Origin: Rhodobacteraceae bacterium UBA7436 | GTDB lineage: Bacteria; Pseudomonadota; Alphaproteobacteria; Rhodobacterales; Rhodobacteraceae | Reading direction: 5' to 3' | DNA: 25,408 nucleotides | Assembly: GCA_002478745.1 (NCBI GenBank) | Contig: DLQI01000011.1 | Span: 1-25,408, forward strand | Part shown: positions 15,302 through 22,506 of the stretch, in pieces | Position numbering within the stretch: position 1 is the first letter of the stretch | Layout of the letters: the number at the start of each line of letters is the position of its first letter | The notes under the pieces: generated by a model | Database searches by the model: none | Told to the model about the DNA's origin: nothing | What the model saw: the letters and a program-made list of their open reading frames with translations, nothing else | Translations under genes and position numbers: made by a program

Positions 15302-16000
15302 ATGACTGCTTCATATTTACAGATAAAAGACCAACTATTGGACGCTGCGGCGGGACACGTGCCATTTGACGGTTGGTCCGAAGCTACGTTTCAGGCGGCT
15401 GTACGCGATACTGGCATTGATTCGACGATGGCGGCAGCTGTTTGCCCACGTGGCGCGGTGGATTTGGCGATTGCTTACCATCACCGAGGTGATGCGCTGA
15501 TGTTGGAACGCCTTAAGGCCACAGACCTAAGTGAGATGCGGTTTCGTGACCGTATTGCAGCGGCTGTTCGGTTTCGCCTTGAAGCAGTTGAAGATAAAGA
15601 AGCCGTGCGCCGTGGTACGACGCTGTTTGCTTTGCCCACCCATGCGGGGGATGGGGCCAAGCTGATTTGGGGTACCGTTGACGCGATCTGGTCTGCCTTG
15701 GGCGACACGTCTGAGGATGTGAACTGGTACACCAAACGCGCAACCCTTGGCACGGTTTACAGCGCGACGGTTTTGTATTGGTTGGGTGACAATGAGCCTG
15801 ACAATGCGGCCACGTGGGAATTTTTGGATCGCCGCATCGATAACGTGATGCAGATCGAAAAGCTAAAAGCCCAAGTTAAGGACAGTCCAACATTGTCCAA
15901 GTTGATGGCGGGGCCAAATTGGTTGCTGGGTCAGATCAAAGCGCCGCAAAAAATGCCCGAGGTGAATTTGCCTGGCAGTTGGACGTCGCCGCGTCGCTAG
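15302..16000 (+). CDS. COQ9 family ubiquinone biosynthesis protein
   Basis: Homologue of COQ9 (232 residues), a lipid-binding protein with a TetR-like fold that assists ubiquinone synthesis, in mitochondria by helping the COQ7 hydroxylase. Family features are the N-terminal helical part (QLLDAAAGHVPFDGWSEATF), ATLGTVYSATVLYWL near residue 150 and the terminal region with FLDRRIDNVMQIEK. The ATG at 15302 is chosen because CGGAGAG lies just before it; TTG 15266 and ATG 15278 are in frame alternatives. Located divergently from rpsU and followed by an NADPH:quinone oxidoreductase-like gene. Confidence 0.9.
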   Translation: MTASYLQIKDQLLDAAAGHVPFDGWSEATFQAAVRDTGIDSTMAAAVCPRGAVDLAIAYHHRGDALMLERLKATDLSEMRFRDRIAAAVRFRLEAVEDKEAVRRGTTLFALPTHAGDGAKLIWGTVDAIWSALGDTSEDVNWYTKRATLGTVYSATVLYWLGDNEPDNAATWEFLDRRIDNVMQIEKLKAQVKDSPTLSKLMAGPNWLLGQIKAPQKMPEVNLPGSWTSPRR

Positions 16001-16057
16001 CATTGCGCATGGGCGTTTGATCGGTGATTGTGGGTTCAAATCAAAAGGACCTTGAAC

Positions 16058-17047
16058 ATGACCGATATGATGCGCGCTGTTGAAATTACGAAAGCTGGTG
16101 GACCAGAGGTGCTGCAACTGACGCAGCGCCTCGTACCTGTGGCCGGGCATGGTCAGGTTGTTCTAAAGGTCGCATATGCGGGCGTGAACCGCCCAGACGC
16201 GTTGCAGCGCGCGGGGTTATACGCTCCGCCGGCAACGGCAAGCGATCTGCCGGGGTTAGAAGCATCGGGTACGGTCGTCGCATTAGGTGACGGTGTTGTG
16301 GGGCTTAGCGTTGGCGATCAGGTTTGCGCGTTGTTGCCCGGTGGCGGTTACGCGGAATATGTAGCGACCCCAGCTGCGCATTGTTTGCCCGTGCCAAAGG
16401 GATTGTCCCTGAAAGAGGCGGCGTGTTTGCCCGAAACCTTCTTTACCGTTTGGTCGAATGTGTTCACCCGTGGTGGATTAAAAGCGGGCGAGCGGTTCTT
16501 GATCCACGGTGGGTCTAGCGGGATTGGTACAACGGCGATCCAACTTGCCAATGCGTTTGGCGCTAGGGTTTTTGTGACCGCAGGGTCGGATGACAAATGC
16601 GCGGCTTGTGTCGCGCTGGGGGCCGAGAAGGCGATCAACTATAAAGATGAAGATTTTGTCGCCGTGATGAAGGGCGAGGGGGGCGCTGACCTGATCCTAG
16701 ATATGGTTGGGGGTGATTACATCCCGCGCAATATCAAAACGCTGGCCAATGACGGACGCCTTGTACAAATCGCGTTCTTGCAGGGGGCGGTCACGGAGTT
16801 GAATTTTGCGTTGATGATGATGAAACGTCTGACGATCACAGGCAGCACATTACGTCCGCAAAGCGACCTTGCAAAGGCGCGGATTGCGCAAGATCTACGC
16901 GAACAGGTGTGGCCTTTGATCGAGGTGGGCAAGGTTGCGCCAGTGATGGACAGTACGTTTGAGTTGGCGGATGCGATGGGCGCACACACTCGTATGGAAA
17001 GCAGCGGGCACATTGGAAAGATCGTGTTGACGGTTGCGGGTGGATGA
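16058..17047 (+). CDS. NAD(P)H quinone oxidoreductase, PIG3 type
   Basis: Zinc-independent medium-chain dehydrogenase/reductase of 329 residues, closest in pattern to the PIG3/TP53I3 quinone oxidoreductase family. Features are the N-terminal GroES-like domain (VKVAYAGVNRPDALQRAGLY, LPGLEASGTV, GDQVCALLPGGGYAEY) and the Rossmann domain with the nucleotide motif HGGSSGIGTTAIQLA (about 147-161) and GAEKAINY. Zinc ligands of alcohol dehydrogenases are absent. AAAAGGAC precedes the ATG at 16058, which is preferred over an in-frame start at 16028. The substrate is a quinone or related enone by family; it probably shares a transcript with COQ9 (57-base gap). Confidence 0.9.
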   Translation: MTDMMRAVEITKAGGPEVLQLTQRLVPVAGHGQVVLKVAYAGVNRPDALQRAGLYAPPATASDLPGLEASGTVVALGDGVVGLSVGDQVCALLPGGGYAEYVATPAAHCLPVPKGLSLKEAACLPETFFTVWSNVFTRGGLKAGERFLIHGGSSGIGTTAIQLANAFGARVFVTAGSDDKCAACVALGAEKAINYKDEDFVAVMKGEGGADLILDMVGGDYIPRNIKTLANDGRLVQIAFLQGAVTELNFALMMMKRLTITGSTLRPQSDLAKARIAQDLREQVWPLIEVGKVAPVMDSTFELADAMGAHTRMESSGHIGKIVLTVAGG

Positions 17048-17341
17048 CTGTTCGACGAGGAGGAAGCGGTCATCAATTGGCACCGCAACTCAGAGAATAA
17101 AGGCCTCAAAGGATGTAAACCAAGATACGTTCAAAATTATTCGTTCCAACCTTGCCTTCACCTATCAACAAACATGTGAATATGAGTCATCCTTGGCACT
17201 TGGAATGGCGAGGTTGATGGCAAAGCGATTGTGCGGCGCGAACAATGCCATTTTACGCAAAACATCGCAAATGATCCCAATATTCGCCTTATAGTGCCGT
17301 TTTATTTTCGTTGAGTGGCTCCATTAAACGGAGTGTATTCT
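17048..17341. other. Gene-poor stretch after the quinone oxidoreductase
   Basis: About 290 bases without a recognisable gene. One frame is open on the plus strand from 17034 to 17294 (86 codons, overlapping the end of the oxidoreductase gene), but its product has no recognisable motif and the start has no convincing ribosome binding site. Translated by eye in the other plus frames, nothing resembles a known protein. It is more AT-rich than the flanking core genes. Confidence 0.4.
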
Positions 17342-17947
17342 ATGATAAAAATTATATTTTCGGTCGATCTTGCAATGGTTCTTGGCTCAAGCGCGGTAGC
17401 ATATGACTATATAAAACAGTCAGGTCAAAGCCGCGACCTCGTGCTTGAGTGGGATGAGTACGTGGCGACTGTACAGTTGCGCGCCATTAACCTGATGGAG
17501 CCTCAGCCCAAAAAGCGCATCTCATCTTTACCGCAAATTGCAAAGGCTATGACGACAACATCTATGCGTACGATGGGTGGTCATTCAAAGACAACGGAAG
17601 AACAAATCGCTGAATTCACAAAGGGAGAGCCGCAATTGCAAGCCTTGGTCGAACGGTCACGAATTGTATCAAGGGAAAGCTGGTGGGCGCGTATTCGCCA
17701 GAAGGTTACGGATGATCATAGCGAACCGCGAAACGATAGATTGGCAAGCATCCAAAAACGTAATTTTCCAAAGCCACGGGTTGGCATTGATCCATCCGCG
17801 TTGGAAGGCATGAGCGCGGTAGAGCTGTATGCAAACCGCGAGATTATCAGCCGGGGCCTGTCCACCACAGCTGTCAACCGAATGAATTCAGTCGTCGCTG
17901 AGATGGAAGCCGCCGGAATCGATATGTCAGTTTACACTCTGGATTAA
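17342..17947 (+). CDS. Unrecognised protein with N-terminal membrane anchor
   Basis: Protein of 201 residues that I do not recognise. The first 20 residues (IKIIFSVDLAMVLGSSAVAY) form one hydrophobic segment that could be a signal anchor or an uncleaved signal; the rest is polar and charged, with a likely periplasmic or cytoplasmic helical region. There are no cysteines and no repeats. AACGGAG lies 8-12 bases before the ATG at 17342, which is preferred over GTG 17315. The gene stands alone with AT-rich sequence before it and its own terminator overlapping the stop codon. Codon usage looks less biased than in core neighbours, compatible with acquisition. Confidence 0.65.
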   Translation: MIKIIFSVDLAMVLGSSAVAYDYIKQSGQSRDLVLEWDEYVATVQLRAINLMEPQPKKRISSLPQIAKAMTTTSMRTMGGHSKTTEEQIAEFTKGEPQLQALVERSRIVSRESWWARIRQKVTDDHSEPRNDRLASIQKRNFPKPRVGIDPSALEGMSAVELYANREIISRGLSTTAVNRMNSVVAEMEAAGIDMSVYTLD

Positions 17948-17970
17948 GGGCGGATGTTTCCGCCCTTTTT
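17946..17970 (+). terminator. Intrinsic terminator overlapping the stop of the unknown gene
   Basis: AAGGGCGGA (17946-17954) and TCCGCCCTT (17959-17967) form a 9-bp stem with a TGTT loop and a T tract. The stem begins inside the TAA stop codon. It may also partly serve the convergent YHS gene. Confidence 0.88.
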
Positions 17971-17978
17971 GTTTCAGT

Positions 17979-18440
17979 TTATCCTAAGATTTTTGGCCAG
18001 TTCGCTGTCGCGCGGGTGATGTTGCCAGGGATGTCTTTTTCCCAACGGCGTTGAATGCGACGCGAGTAGTTTAGGTAAAGTTTGTCGTCTACGATTGTCC
18101 ACGCTTCTGTCGTTGTGGACGCGGTGTAACCTTCCGCCACGGCCCATGAACAATACCCGCCAAACTGTGGGGCATATGCTTCGGGGTTGGCCACGAACGC
18201 ATCTTTGTTCGCAGTGGAGGCAAAGCGCCATGTCGCACCCATCCACTCGTGTGTGATTGCAGGGTCACCTGCAACAGGTGCACCTTCGGTGAAATATGCG
18301 ACAGGGTCTGTCCCATCGATCGCGATGCCATCCTCGGCATAGAAAGTCGGTGTGCTTTGCGCAAAGCCTGCGTTGGCGGTCAATGCAAGAACAGGCAGGC
18401 TTGCGCCAAAGGTTAGAAGGGTGCGGCGGTTCAATGTCAT
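17979..18440 (-). CDS. YHS domain protein with twin-arginine signal
   Basis: Exported protein of 153 residues. The N-terminus MTLNRRTLLTFGASLPVLAL carries a twin-arginine motif before a hydrophobic stretch and a likely cleavage site after AGFAQ, so it is probably exported folded by Tat, hinting at a bound metal or cofactor. The mature part is a YHS-type domain: DGTDPVAYFTEGAPVAGD, WRFASTANKDAFVANPEAYAPQFGGYC. Some relatives carry selenocysteine where this one has Cys in GGYC; here it is an ordinary Cys codon. AGGAGA precedes the ATG at 18440, preferred over an in-frame start at 18488. Function is unknown. Confidence 0.85.
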   Translation of the reverse strand: MTLNRRTLLTFGASLPVLALTANAGFAQSTPTFYAEDGIAIDGTDPVAYFTEGAPVAGDPAITHEWMGATWRFASTANKDAFVANPEAYAPQFGGYCSWAVAEGYTASTTTEAWTIVDDKLYLNYSRRIQRRWEKDIPGNITRATANWPKILG

Positions 18441-18551
18441 GGGTCGTCTCCTATCGCGTCCGGTTGAGAAGAACATAGGCGATCGCAAATACCCCCGCTA
18501 GACCACTCACTGAGTTGTTATGCACTGACACAATCGCCCGATGGGGCAAAC

Positions 18552-18582
18552 AAAAAGCGCGCGTCAGTTGCCTGACACGCGC
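18552..18582 (-). terminator. Intrinsic terminator of trcR
   Basis: Read on the reverse strand, an 11-bp stem with one G-U pair (18582-18572 with 18567-18557) closes a GCAA tetraloop and is followed by five T at 18556-18552. It lies about 26 bases after the trcR stop codon. Confidence 0.92.
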
Positions 18583-18608
18583 CTTTTGAAATCGTTATAA
18601 GATCGCAG

Positions 18609-19352
18609 TTACGGCTGTTCAGTGCCGTCGCCTGCTGGAAGGTCAAAGAAGCTGTCAGCATCGCCGAAGTTCTTGTTCGCATCTTCGTCTTCTTCCACTG
18701 GGGCATCGCCCAATGTGAATGTTTCAAGACCTTCAATCGCTGTTGGTATCTTAGGCTCGCCGCCAAGGGACTGCTCTGTTGATACCAATTTGCGGCGCTC
18801 GTCATCGTTCATGACTTCGCCGCTAGCAGCTTTCTTAGCAGCAGCTTTTTGAACAGCCTCATCCAGCTCGGATTGCTTACACAGACCCAAAGCAACCGGA
18901 TCGATTGGTTGGATGTTTGAGATGTTCCAGTGCGTGCGCTCACGAATCGCTTGGATCGTTGGCTTTGTTGTACCGACCAATTTGGAAACTTGACCGTCTG
19001 TCAGCTCTGGGTGGAATTTGACCAACCAATAGATGGACGCTGGGCGATCCTGACGTTTGGACAATGGCGTGTAGCGTGGACCACGGCGTTTTTCTTCGCC
19101 TTCGGCTGCAGCGTTAAACTTCAGCTTGATGCGATGCATAATGTCGCCTTGGGCTGCATCGATTTCTTCTTGGGTCAGCTGATTGTTCGCAATCGGATCA
19201 AAGCCTTTTACGCCTGCAGCTACATCGCCATCTGCAATGCCCTGAACTTCAAGCTCGTGCATCTCTACAAAGTCGGCAATCTGCTTGAAGCTGATTGTTG
19301 TGTTGTCCACCAGCCAAACGGCTGTGGCTTTCGCCATAATTGGTTTTGCCAT
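18609..19352 (-). CDS. trcR: TrcR-type cell cycle transcriptional regulator (DUF1013)
   Basis: A 247-residue DUF1013 protein, conserved in alphaproteobacteria; the Caulobacter member TrcR is reported as a cell-cycle transcriptional regulator, and transfer of that role here is inferred. The sequence has the family N-terminus KATAVWLVDNTTISFKQIAD, a middle helix-turn-helix-like portion (ASIYWLVKFHPELTDGQVSK, LVGTTKPTIQAIRERTHWN) and the conserved IQPIDPVALGLCKQSELD. The acidic C-terminal tail (EEDEDANKNFGDADSF) is likely disordered. AAGGAGCG precedes the ATG. Monocistronic with its own terminator, divergent from the RNase T2 gene. Confidence 0.92.
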   Translation of the reverse strand: MAKPIMAKATAVWLVDNTTISFKQIADFVEMHELEVQGIADGDVAAGVKGFDPIANNQLTQEEIDAAQGDIMHRIKLKFNAAAEGEEKRRGPRYTPLSKRQDRPASIYWLVKFHPELTDGQVSKLVGTTKPTIQAIRERTHWNISNIQPIDPVALGLCKQSELDEAVQKAAAKKAASGEVMNDDERRKLVSTEQSLGGEPKIPTAIEGLETFTLGDAPVEEDEDANKNFGDADSFFDLPAGDGTEQP

Positions 19353-19495
19353 TGTCTACGCTCCTTACGCATATCTCTTTTCCCCACGTCTTCTTAGATG
19401 CCTTAAATAGGCGACCTTGGGGACCAAGGTAGGTTACCATTGTGGGGGAACTTGAGAAGTATATAGTCCCGACACACGAATAAGGAAAGACCATT

Positions 19496-20125
19496 ATGCG
19501 CTGGTTACTGATCTGGGCAATGACCGCCCTTCCTGCTTTGGCGGAAAACGACAAAGCGGGTGAGTTTGATTACTACGTCATGGCCCTGTCATGGTCACCA
19601 AACTGGTGCGAAATCGAGGGCGATTTCAAGAACTCAGAGCAATGTGATCCGCGTCATGATTACGGATGGATTCTGCACGGTCTTTGGCCGCAATATCACA
19701 ATGGCTTTCCGTCCTACTGCTCCACACCTGAACGCGCCCCTTCGCGCAGCCAAACCAACGCGATGGCGGACATCATGGGCACGGGCGGGTTGGCGTGGCA
19801 CCAGTGGAAGAAACACGGGGTCTGCACGGAGCTAAGTGCTGCTGCCTATTACAAGCTGTCGCGCGAGGCTTACGCCAGCGTGGTCCGCCCACCGGTGTTT
19901 CGTAAATTGACCAAGGACGTAAAACTGCCCGCCTTAGTGGTTGAGGATGCATGGCTCAAGGCCAACCCCGCGCTTGAGAAAGACGGGATCACGATCACCT
20001 GCAAACAAGGTCACATCCAAGAGGCGCGGATTTGCCTAAGCCGCGATTTGAAGCCCGTGCCCTGCGGGCAAGGCGTAGTGCGCGATTGCCGGATGAAGGA
20101 CGCGGTATTTACGCCGGTTCGATAG
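19496..20125 (+). CDS. Periplasmic RNase T2 family protein
   Basis: Ribonuclease T2 family protein (209 residues) with a signal peptide (MRWLLIWAMTALPALA), so periplasmic or secreted; the family cleaves single-stranded RNA through a 2',3'-cyclic phosphate. The first active-site block is GWILHGLWP (His61) and the second is WHQWKKHGVC (Lys106, His107). The position usually held by the catalytic Glu (HEWxKHG) is Gln103 here. Six or more cysteines suggest disulfides. AAGGAAAG lies before the ATG. Activity may be lowered or altered by the Glu-to-Gln change; the rest of the fold looks intact. Confidence 0.92.
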   Translation: MRWLLIWAMTALPALAENDKAGEFDYYVMALSWSPNWCEIEGDFKNSEQCDPRHDYGWILHGLWPQYHNGFPSYCSTPERAPSRSQTNAMADIMGTGGLAWHQWKKHGVCTELSAAAYYKLSREAYASVVRPPVFRKLTKDVKLPALVVEDAWLKANPALEKDGITITCKQGHIQEARICLSRDLKPVPCGQGVVRDCRMKDAVFTPVR

Positions 20126-20287
20126 CCCTCAGACTAACCTAGTAAGTAACTTATCTTTAGATTAAGCTTATAACTTTAGATACACTTTTGACAAACTAAT
20201 GACACATTCCCCCGCTACGCCCCACTTCAGATGGTCTAATCCAATCCGAATTAGCCATTTAAGGCAATTTGAAAAGGGATCTTGGTG
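20126..20287. other. AT-rich gap before the Hint gene
   Basis: About 160 bases, sharply AT-richer than the RNase T2 gene. It contains the octamer CTTTAGAT twice (20155-20162 and 20174-20181, 19 bp apart) and a TTGACA at about 20188 that could be a -35 element, though no matching -10 is seen. No gene recognised. Confidence 0.35.
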
Positions 20288-21286
20288 GTGGCGCAGTATA
20301 CTTTTACAGCGTTCAGGTGGTCCGGGACAGGATACAATGCTCTGTACAATACATCGTACGCGGCAATAATAGATGACGACAACGCAAATCTTGATGGTGC
20401 TGCAGATACCAATGAAACCGCCAGTATAAATGGTGGTGCTTTTGGTGCTACCGCAGGGTCTCCCTACGACATCAACGTCGCGTTCACGGATGTTGGCGGA
20501 AACTCGCATGTCGAAACGTTTTATTTCTTTAATGCAGGTGGGAATTGGTACTTCATCCCCGGGCCAGGTTCACAATTTACCGTCGGCGCGACCTTGGGCA
20601 GTTATCAAAGCCACACAACAACTCCTACACCGTATACCACCATTACTTGTTTCGTCCGTGGAACATTAATCAAGACCCAGAACGGAATGGTACCCGTAGA
20701 AGAACTACGTAAAGGGGACAATGTGCTGGCCGCAGACGGTAGTTTCAAAGAGCTACGGATGTCGATGAGTCGAAGCTTAAGTGCACATGCTGTAGCCAGG
20801 AATCCAAAATTCGCTCCTGTACGAATAATAGCTGGAGCTCTGGGAAATTGCCTGCCGACACGCGATCTGTTGGTTTCACGCCAACACCGTATGCTTGTAT
20901 CATCGAAAATCTGTGAACGCATGTTTGGTAAGCATAACGTCTTGCTGGCTGCAATTCGACTAACCGAACTGCCGGGGATTTTCGTTGAACAACCGCTCAA
21001 CGGTGTCGAATATTTTCATCTGCTCTTCGATCGTCATGAGGTGATTTTTGCGGAAAACGCGCTAAGCGAGAGTTTCTATCCTGGTCCAGAAGGGATCAAA
21101 GATCTTCCAAGCGAAGCACGTGAAGAGATTTTGGCGTTCTTTCCAGAAGTACGCGAATTGAATATTTCGCCGCAACCAGCCTACCCAATTCCTTCAAGTG
21201 AGCACCAAAAGCAATTTGTCGCGAGGCACATAAAAAATAATAAATCGTTCATTTCCTGCACTGAGCCTTCAGTTTTGTTGGCTTAA
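20288..21286 (+). CDS. Hint_2 domain protein
   Basis: Protein of 332 residues with a C-terminal Hint (Hedgehog/intein-type) autoprocessing domain, a type common in Rhodobacterales. The N-terminal 120 residues form a beta-rich, Asn/Gly/Thr-rich domain without a recognised family or signal peptide. Cys121 in ITCFVRGTLIKTQNG is the expected nucleophile, followed by VPVEELRKGDNVLAADG, RDLLVSRQHRMLV (block B-like His) and YFHLLFDRHEVIFAENALSE. Self-cleavage before Cys121 would release the N-terminal domain. GGGA at 20276-20279 supports GTG 20288; GTG 20285 and TTG 20282 are alternatives. The region is AT-richer than its neighbours and looks acquired. Confidence 0.85.
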   Translation: MAQYTFTAFRWSGTGYNALYNTSYAAIIDDDNANLDGAADTNETASINGGAFGATAGSPYDINVAFTDVGGNSHVETFYFFNAGGNWYFIPGPGSQFTVGATLGSYQSHTTTPTPYTTITCFVRGTLIKTQNGMVPVEELRKGDNVLAADGSFKELRMSMSRSLSAHAVARNPKFAPVRIIAGALGNCLPTRDLLVSRQHRMLVSSKICERMFGKHNVLLAAIRLTELPGIFVEQPLNGVEYFHLLFDRHEVIFAENALSESFYPGPEGIKDLPSEAREEILAFFPEVRELNISPQPAYPIPSSEHQKQFVARHIKNNKSFISCTEPSVLLA

Positions 21287-21303
21287 AAATAGCAAGAACG
21301 TAA

Positions 21304-21480
21304 AGTCAGACTTTGCTCGCTACACGTCTGGTAACGATCAACCACCTGCGACTCTCAGAACGATCTAACCAATGTGACCGTTGCTTTCTGGAGAGCACAA
21401 AGACTGCAAATCAGTTTTACGAAAGGTGCGGCTACATTTCTATTGCGCCGTCCAGCTTAGGATATGAAAAAGTTCTGTAA
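21304..21480 (+). pseudogene. Remnant of a GNAT acetyltransferase
   Basis: A 58-codon frame without a normal start encodes the C-terminal end of a GCN5-type N-acetyltransferase. The run CFLESTKTANQFYERCGY is the classical GNAT motif B region (LEST..A..FYE..GY), and the product ends YEKVL as many GNATs do. The upstream part SQTLLATRL may be the tail of the acetyl-CoA loop, but an in-frame TAA at 21301 and the end of the Hint gene at 21286 show that the N-terminal half is gone. It is best read as a truncated, non-functional gene. The family call rests on the motif alone. Confidence 0.65.
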
Positions 21481-21516
21481 TCTAGATTGCAGGCCTATTT
21501 GGTAAAACTGTGAAGC

Positions 21517-22110
21517 CTAAATCGCTTTACGCGCCTTCAGCGCTGCGCTGATCGTGCCGTCATCCAGATAATCCAACTCACCTCCGATTGGCACCCCTTG
21601 GGCCAATGACGTGAGTGTCACCCGTCCTTCAAGTTGGTCAGCGATGTAGTGGGCGGTGGTTTGGCCGTCGATCGTGGCGTTCAGCGCCAAGATCACTTCG
21701 GTCACTTCTTCTGTCTCAACCCGATCCAATAGGCGGGGGATGCGCAACTCTTGGGGCCCTACGGCGTCCAGTGCAGAGAGGGTACCGCCCAAAACATGGT
21801 AGCGCCCTTTGAACGCGTTGGAACGTTCCATGGCCCATAGATCAGCCACGCTTTCGACGACGCAGATTTCGCCGTTGGCTCGTTCATTAGAGGTGCATAG
21901 ATCGCACACATCTGTGGTGCCCACGTTGCCGCAGTTCAGACATTCGCGTGCAGTGTCGGCCACGACCTGCATTATGTCCGCAAGGGGCGTTAGCAACAAC
22001 GCCCGCTTGCGGATCAGATGCAACACCGCGCGCCGTGCGGAACGCGGGCCAAGACCCGGCATTTTCGCCATCAGATCGATCAGCGCATCAATGTCTTTGG
22101 TTGAGGACAT
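21517..22110 (-). CDS. recR: Recombination mediator RecR
   Basis: Protein of the RecFOR pathway that helps load RecA on gapped DNA. The 197 residues show the helix-hairpin-helix region MPGLGPRSARRAVLHL (about 17-32), a four-cysteine zinc finger C57, C60, C69, C72 (CLNCGNVGTTDVCDLC) and the Toprim domain with ICVVESVADLWAMER and the later LALNATIDGQTTAHYI. It starts 9 bases after the ybaB stop, so both are certainly cotranscribed, likely from a dnaX promoter. Assignment is secure. Confidence 0.97.
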   Translation of the reverse strand: MSSTKDIDALIDLMAKMPGLGPRSARRAVLHLIRKRALLLTPLADIMQVVADTARECLNCGNVGTTDVCDLCTSNERANGEICVVESVADLWAMERSNAFKGRYHVLGGTLSALDAVGPQELRIPRLLDRVETEEVTEVILALNATIDGQTTAHYIADQLEGRVTLTSLAQGVPIGGELDYLDDGTISAALKARKAI

Positions 22111-22119
22111 GTGTTTAAA

Positions 22120-22455
22120 CTAGAACGGCAGTTTCATGCCAGCAGGCAGACCCAACCCTTCGGTCAGTTTTGACATTTCTTCTTCAGATTTCGCCGCTGC
22201 CTTGGCTTGGGCGTCTTTGATTGCGGCGAGGATCAGGTCTTCTACCACTTCTTTTTCGTCTGGATTGAAGATGGACGGGTCAATGTCCAAACCAGTCAAG
22301 TTTCCCTTGGCTGTTGCCGTGGCTTTAACCAAGCCGGCACCAGATTCACCAACAACCATGACGGAGTGCAGGTCTTGTTGGATCTGCTCCATTTGAGATT
22401 GCATCTCTTTGGCTTTTTTCATCATGCCGGCCATATCGCCAAGTCCTTTAAGCAT
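22120..22455 (-). CDS. YbaB/EbfC family nucleoid-associated protein
   Basis: DNA-binding protein of 111 residues, usual length. The N-terminal helix carries GLGDMAGMMKKAKEMQSQMEQIQ, followed by the conserved core VMVVGESGAGLVKATATAKGNLTGLDIDPSIF and the C-terminal helix, which is typical of the family that forms dimers and binds DNA. An AGGAGAC ribosome binding site precedes the ATG. It lies between dnaX and recR, the classical order dnaX-ybaB-recR, supporting the call. Confidence 0.95.
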   Translation of the reverse strand: MLKGLGDMAGMMKKAKEMQSQMEQIQQDLHSVMVVGESGAGLVKATATAKGNLTGLDIDPSIFNPDEKEVVEDLILAAIKDAQAKAAAKSEEEMSKLTEGLGLPAGMKLPF

Positions 22456-22506
22456 CGGTGTCTCCTGTTTTGTGCTGTGTTTTATCTAATTGCTGAAACG
22501 CGTGTT

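Noticed and set aside
16032..16044. GGGTTCAAATC before the quinone oxidoreductase, possible tRNA end or attachment site
   Set aside because: No cloverleaf fits the preceding 75 bases and no integrase or duplicate copy is seen.
17034..17294. Plus-strand frame of 86 codons after the quinone oxidoreductase
   Set aside because: It overlaps the end of the previous gene, lacks a credible start signal, and the product matches nothing I recognise. Kept only as a remark in the gap entry.
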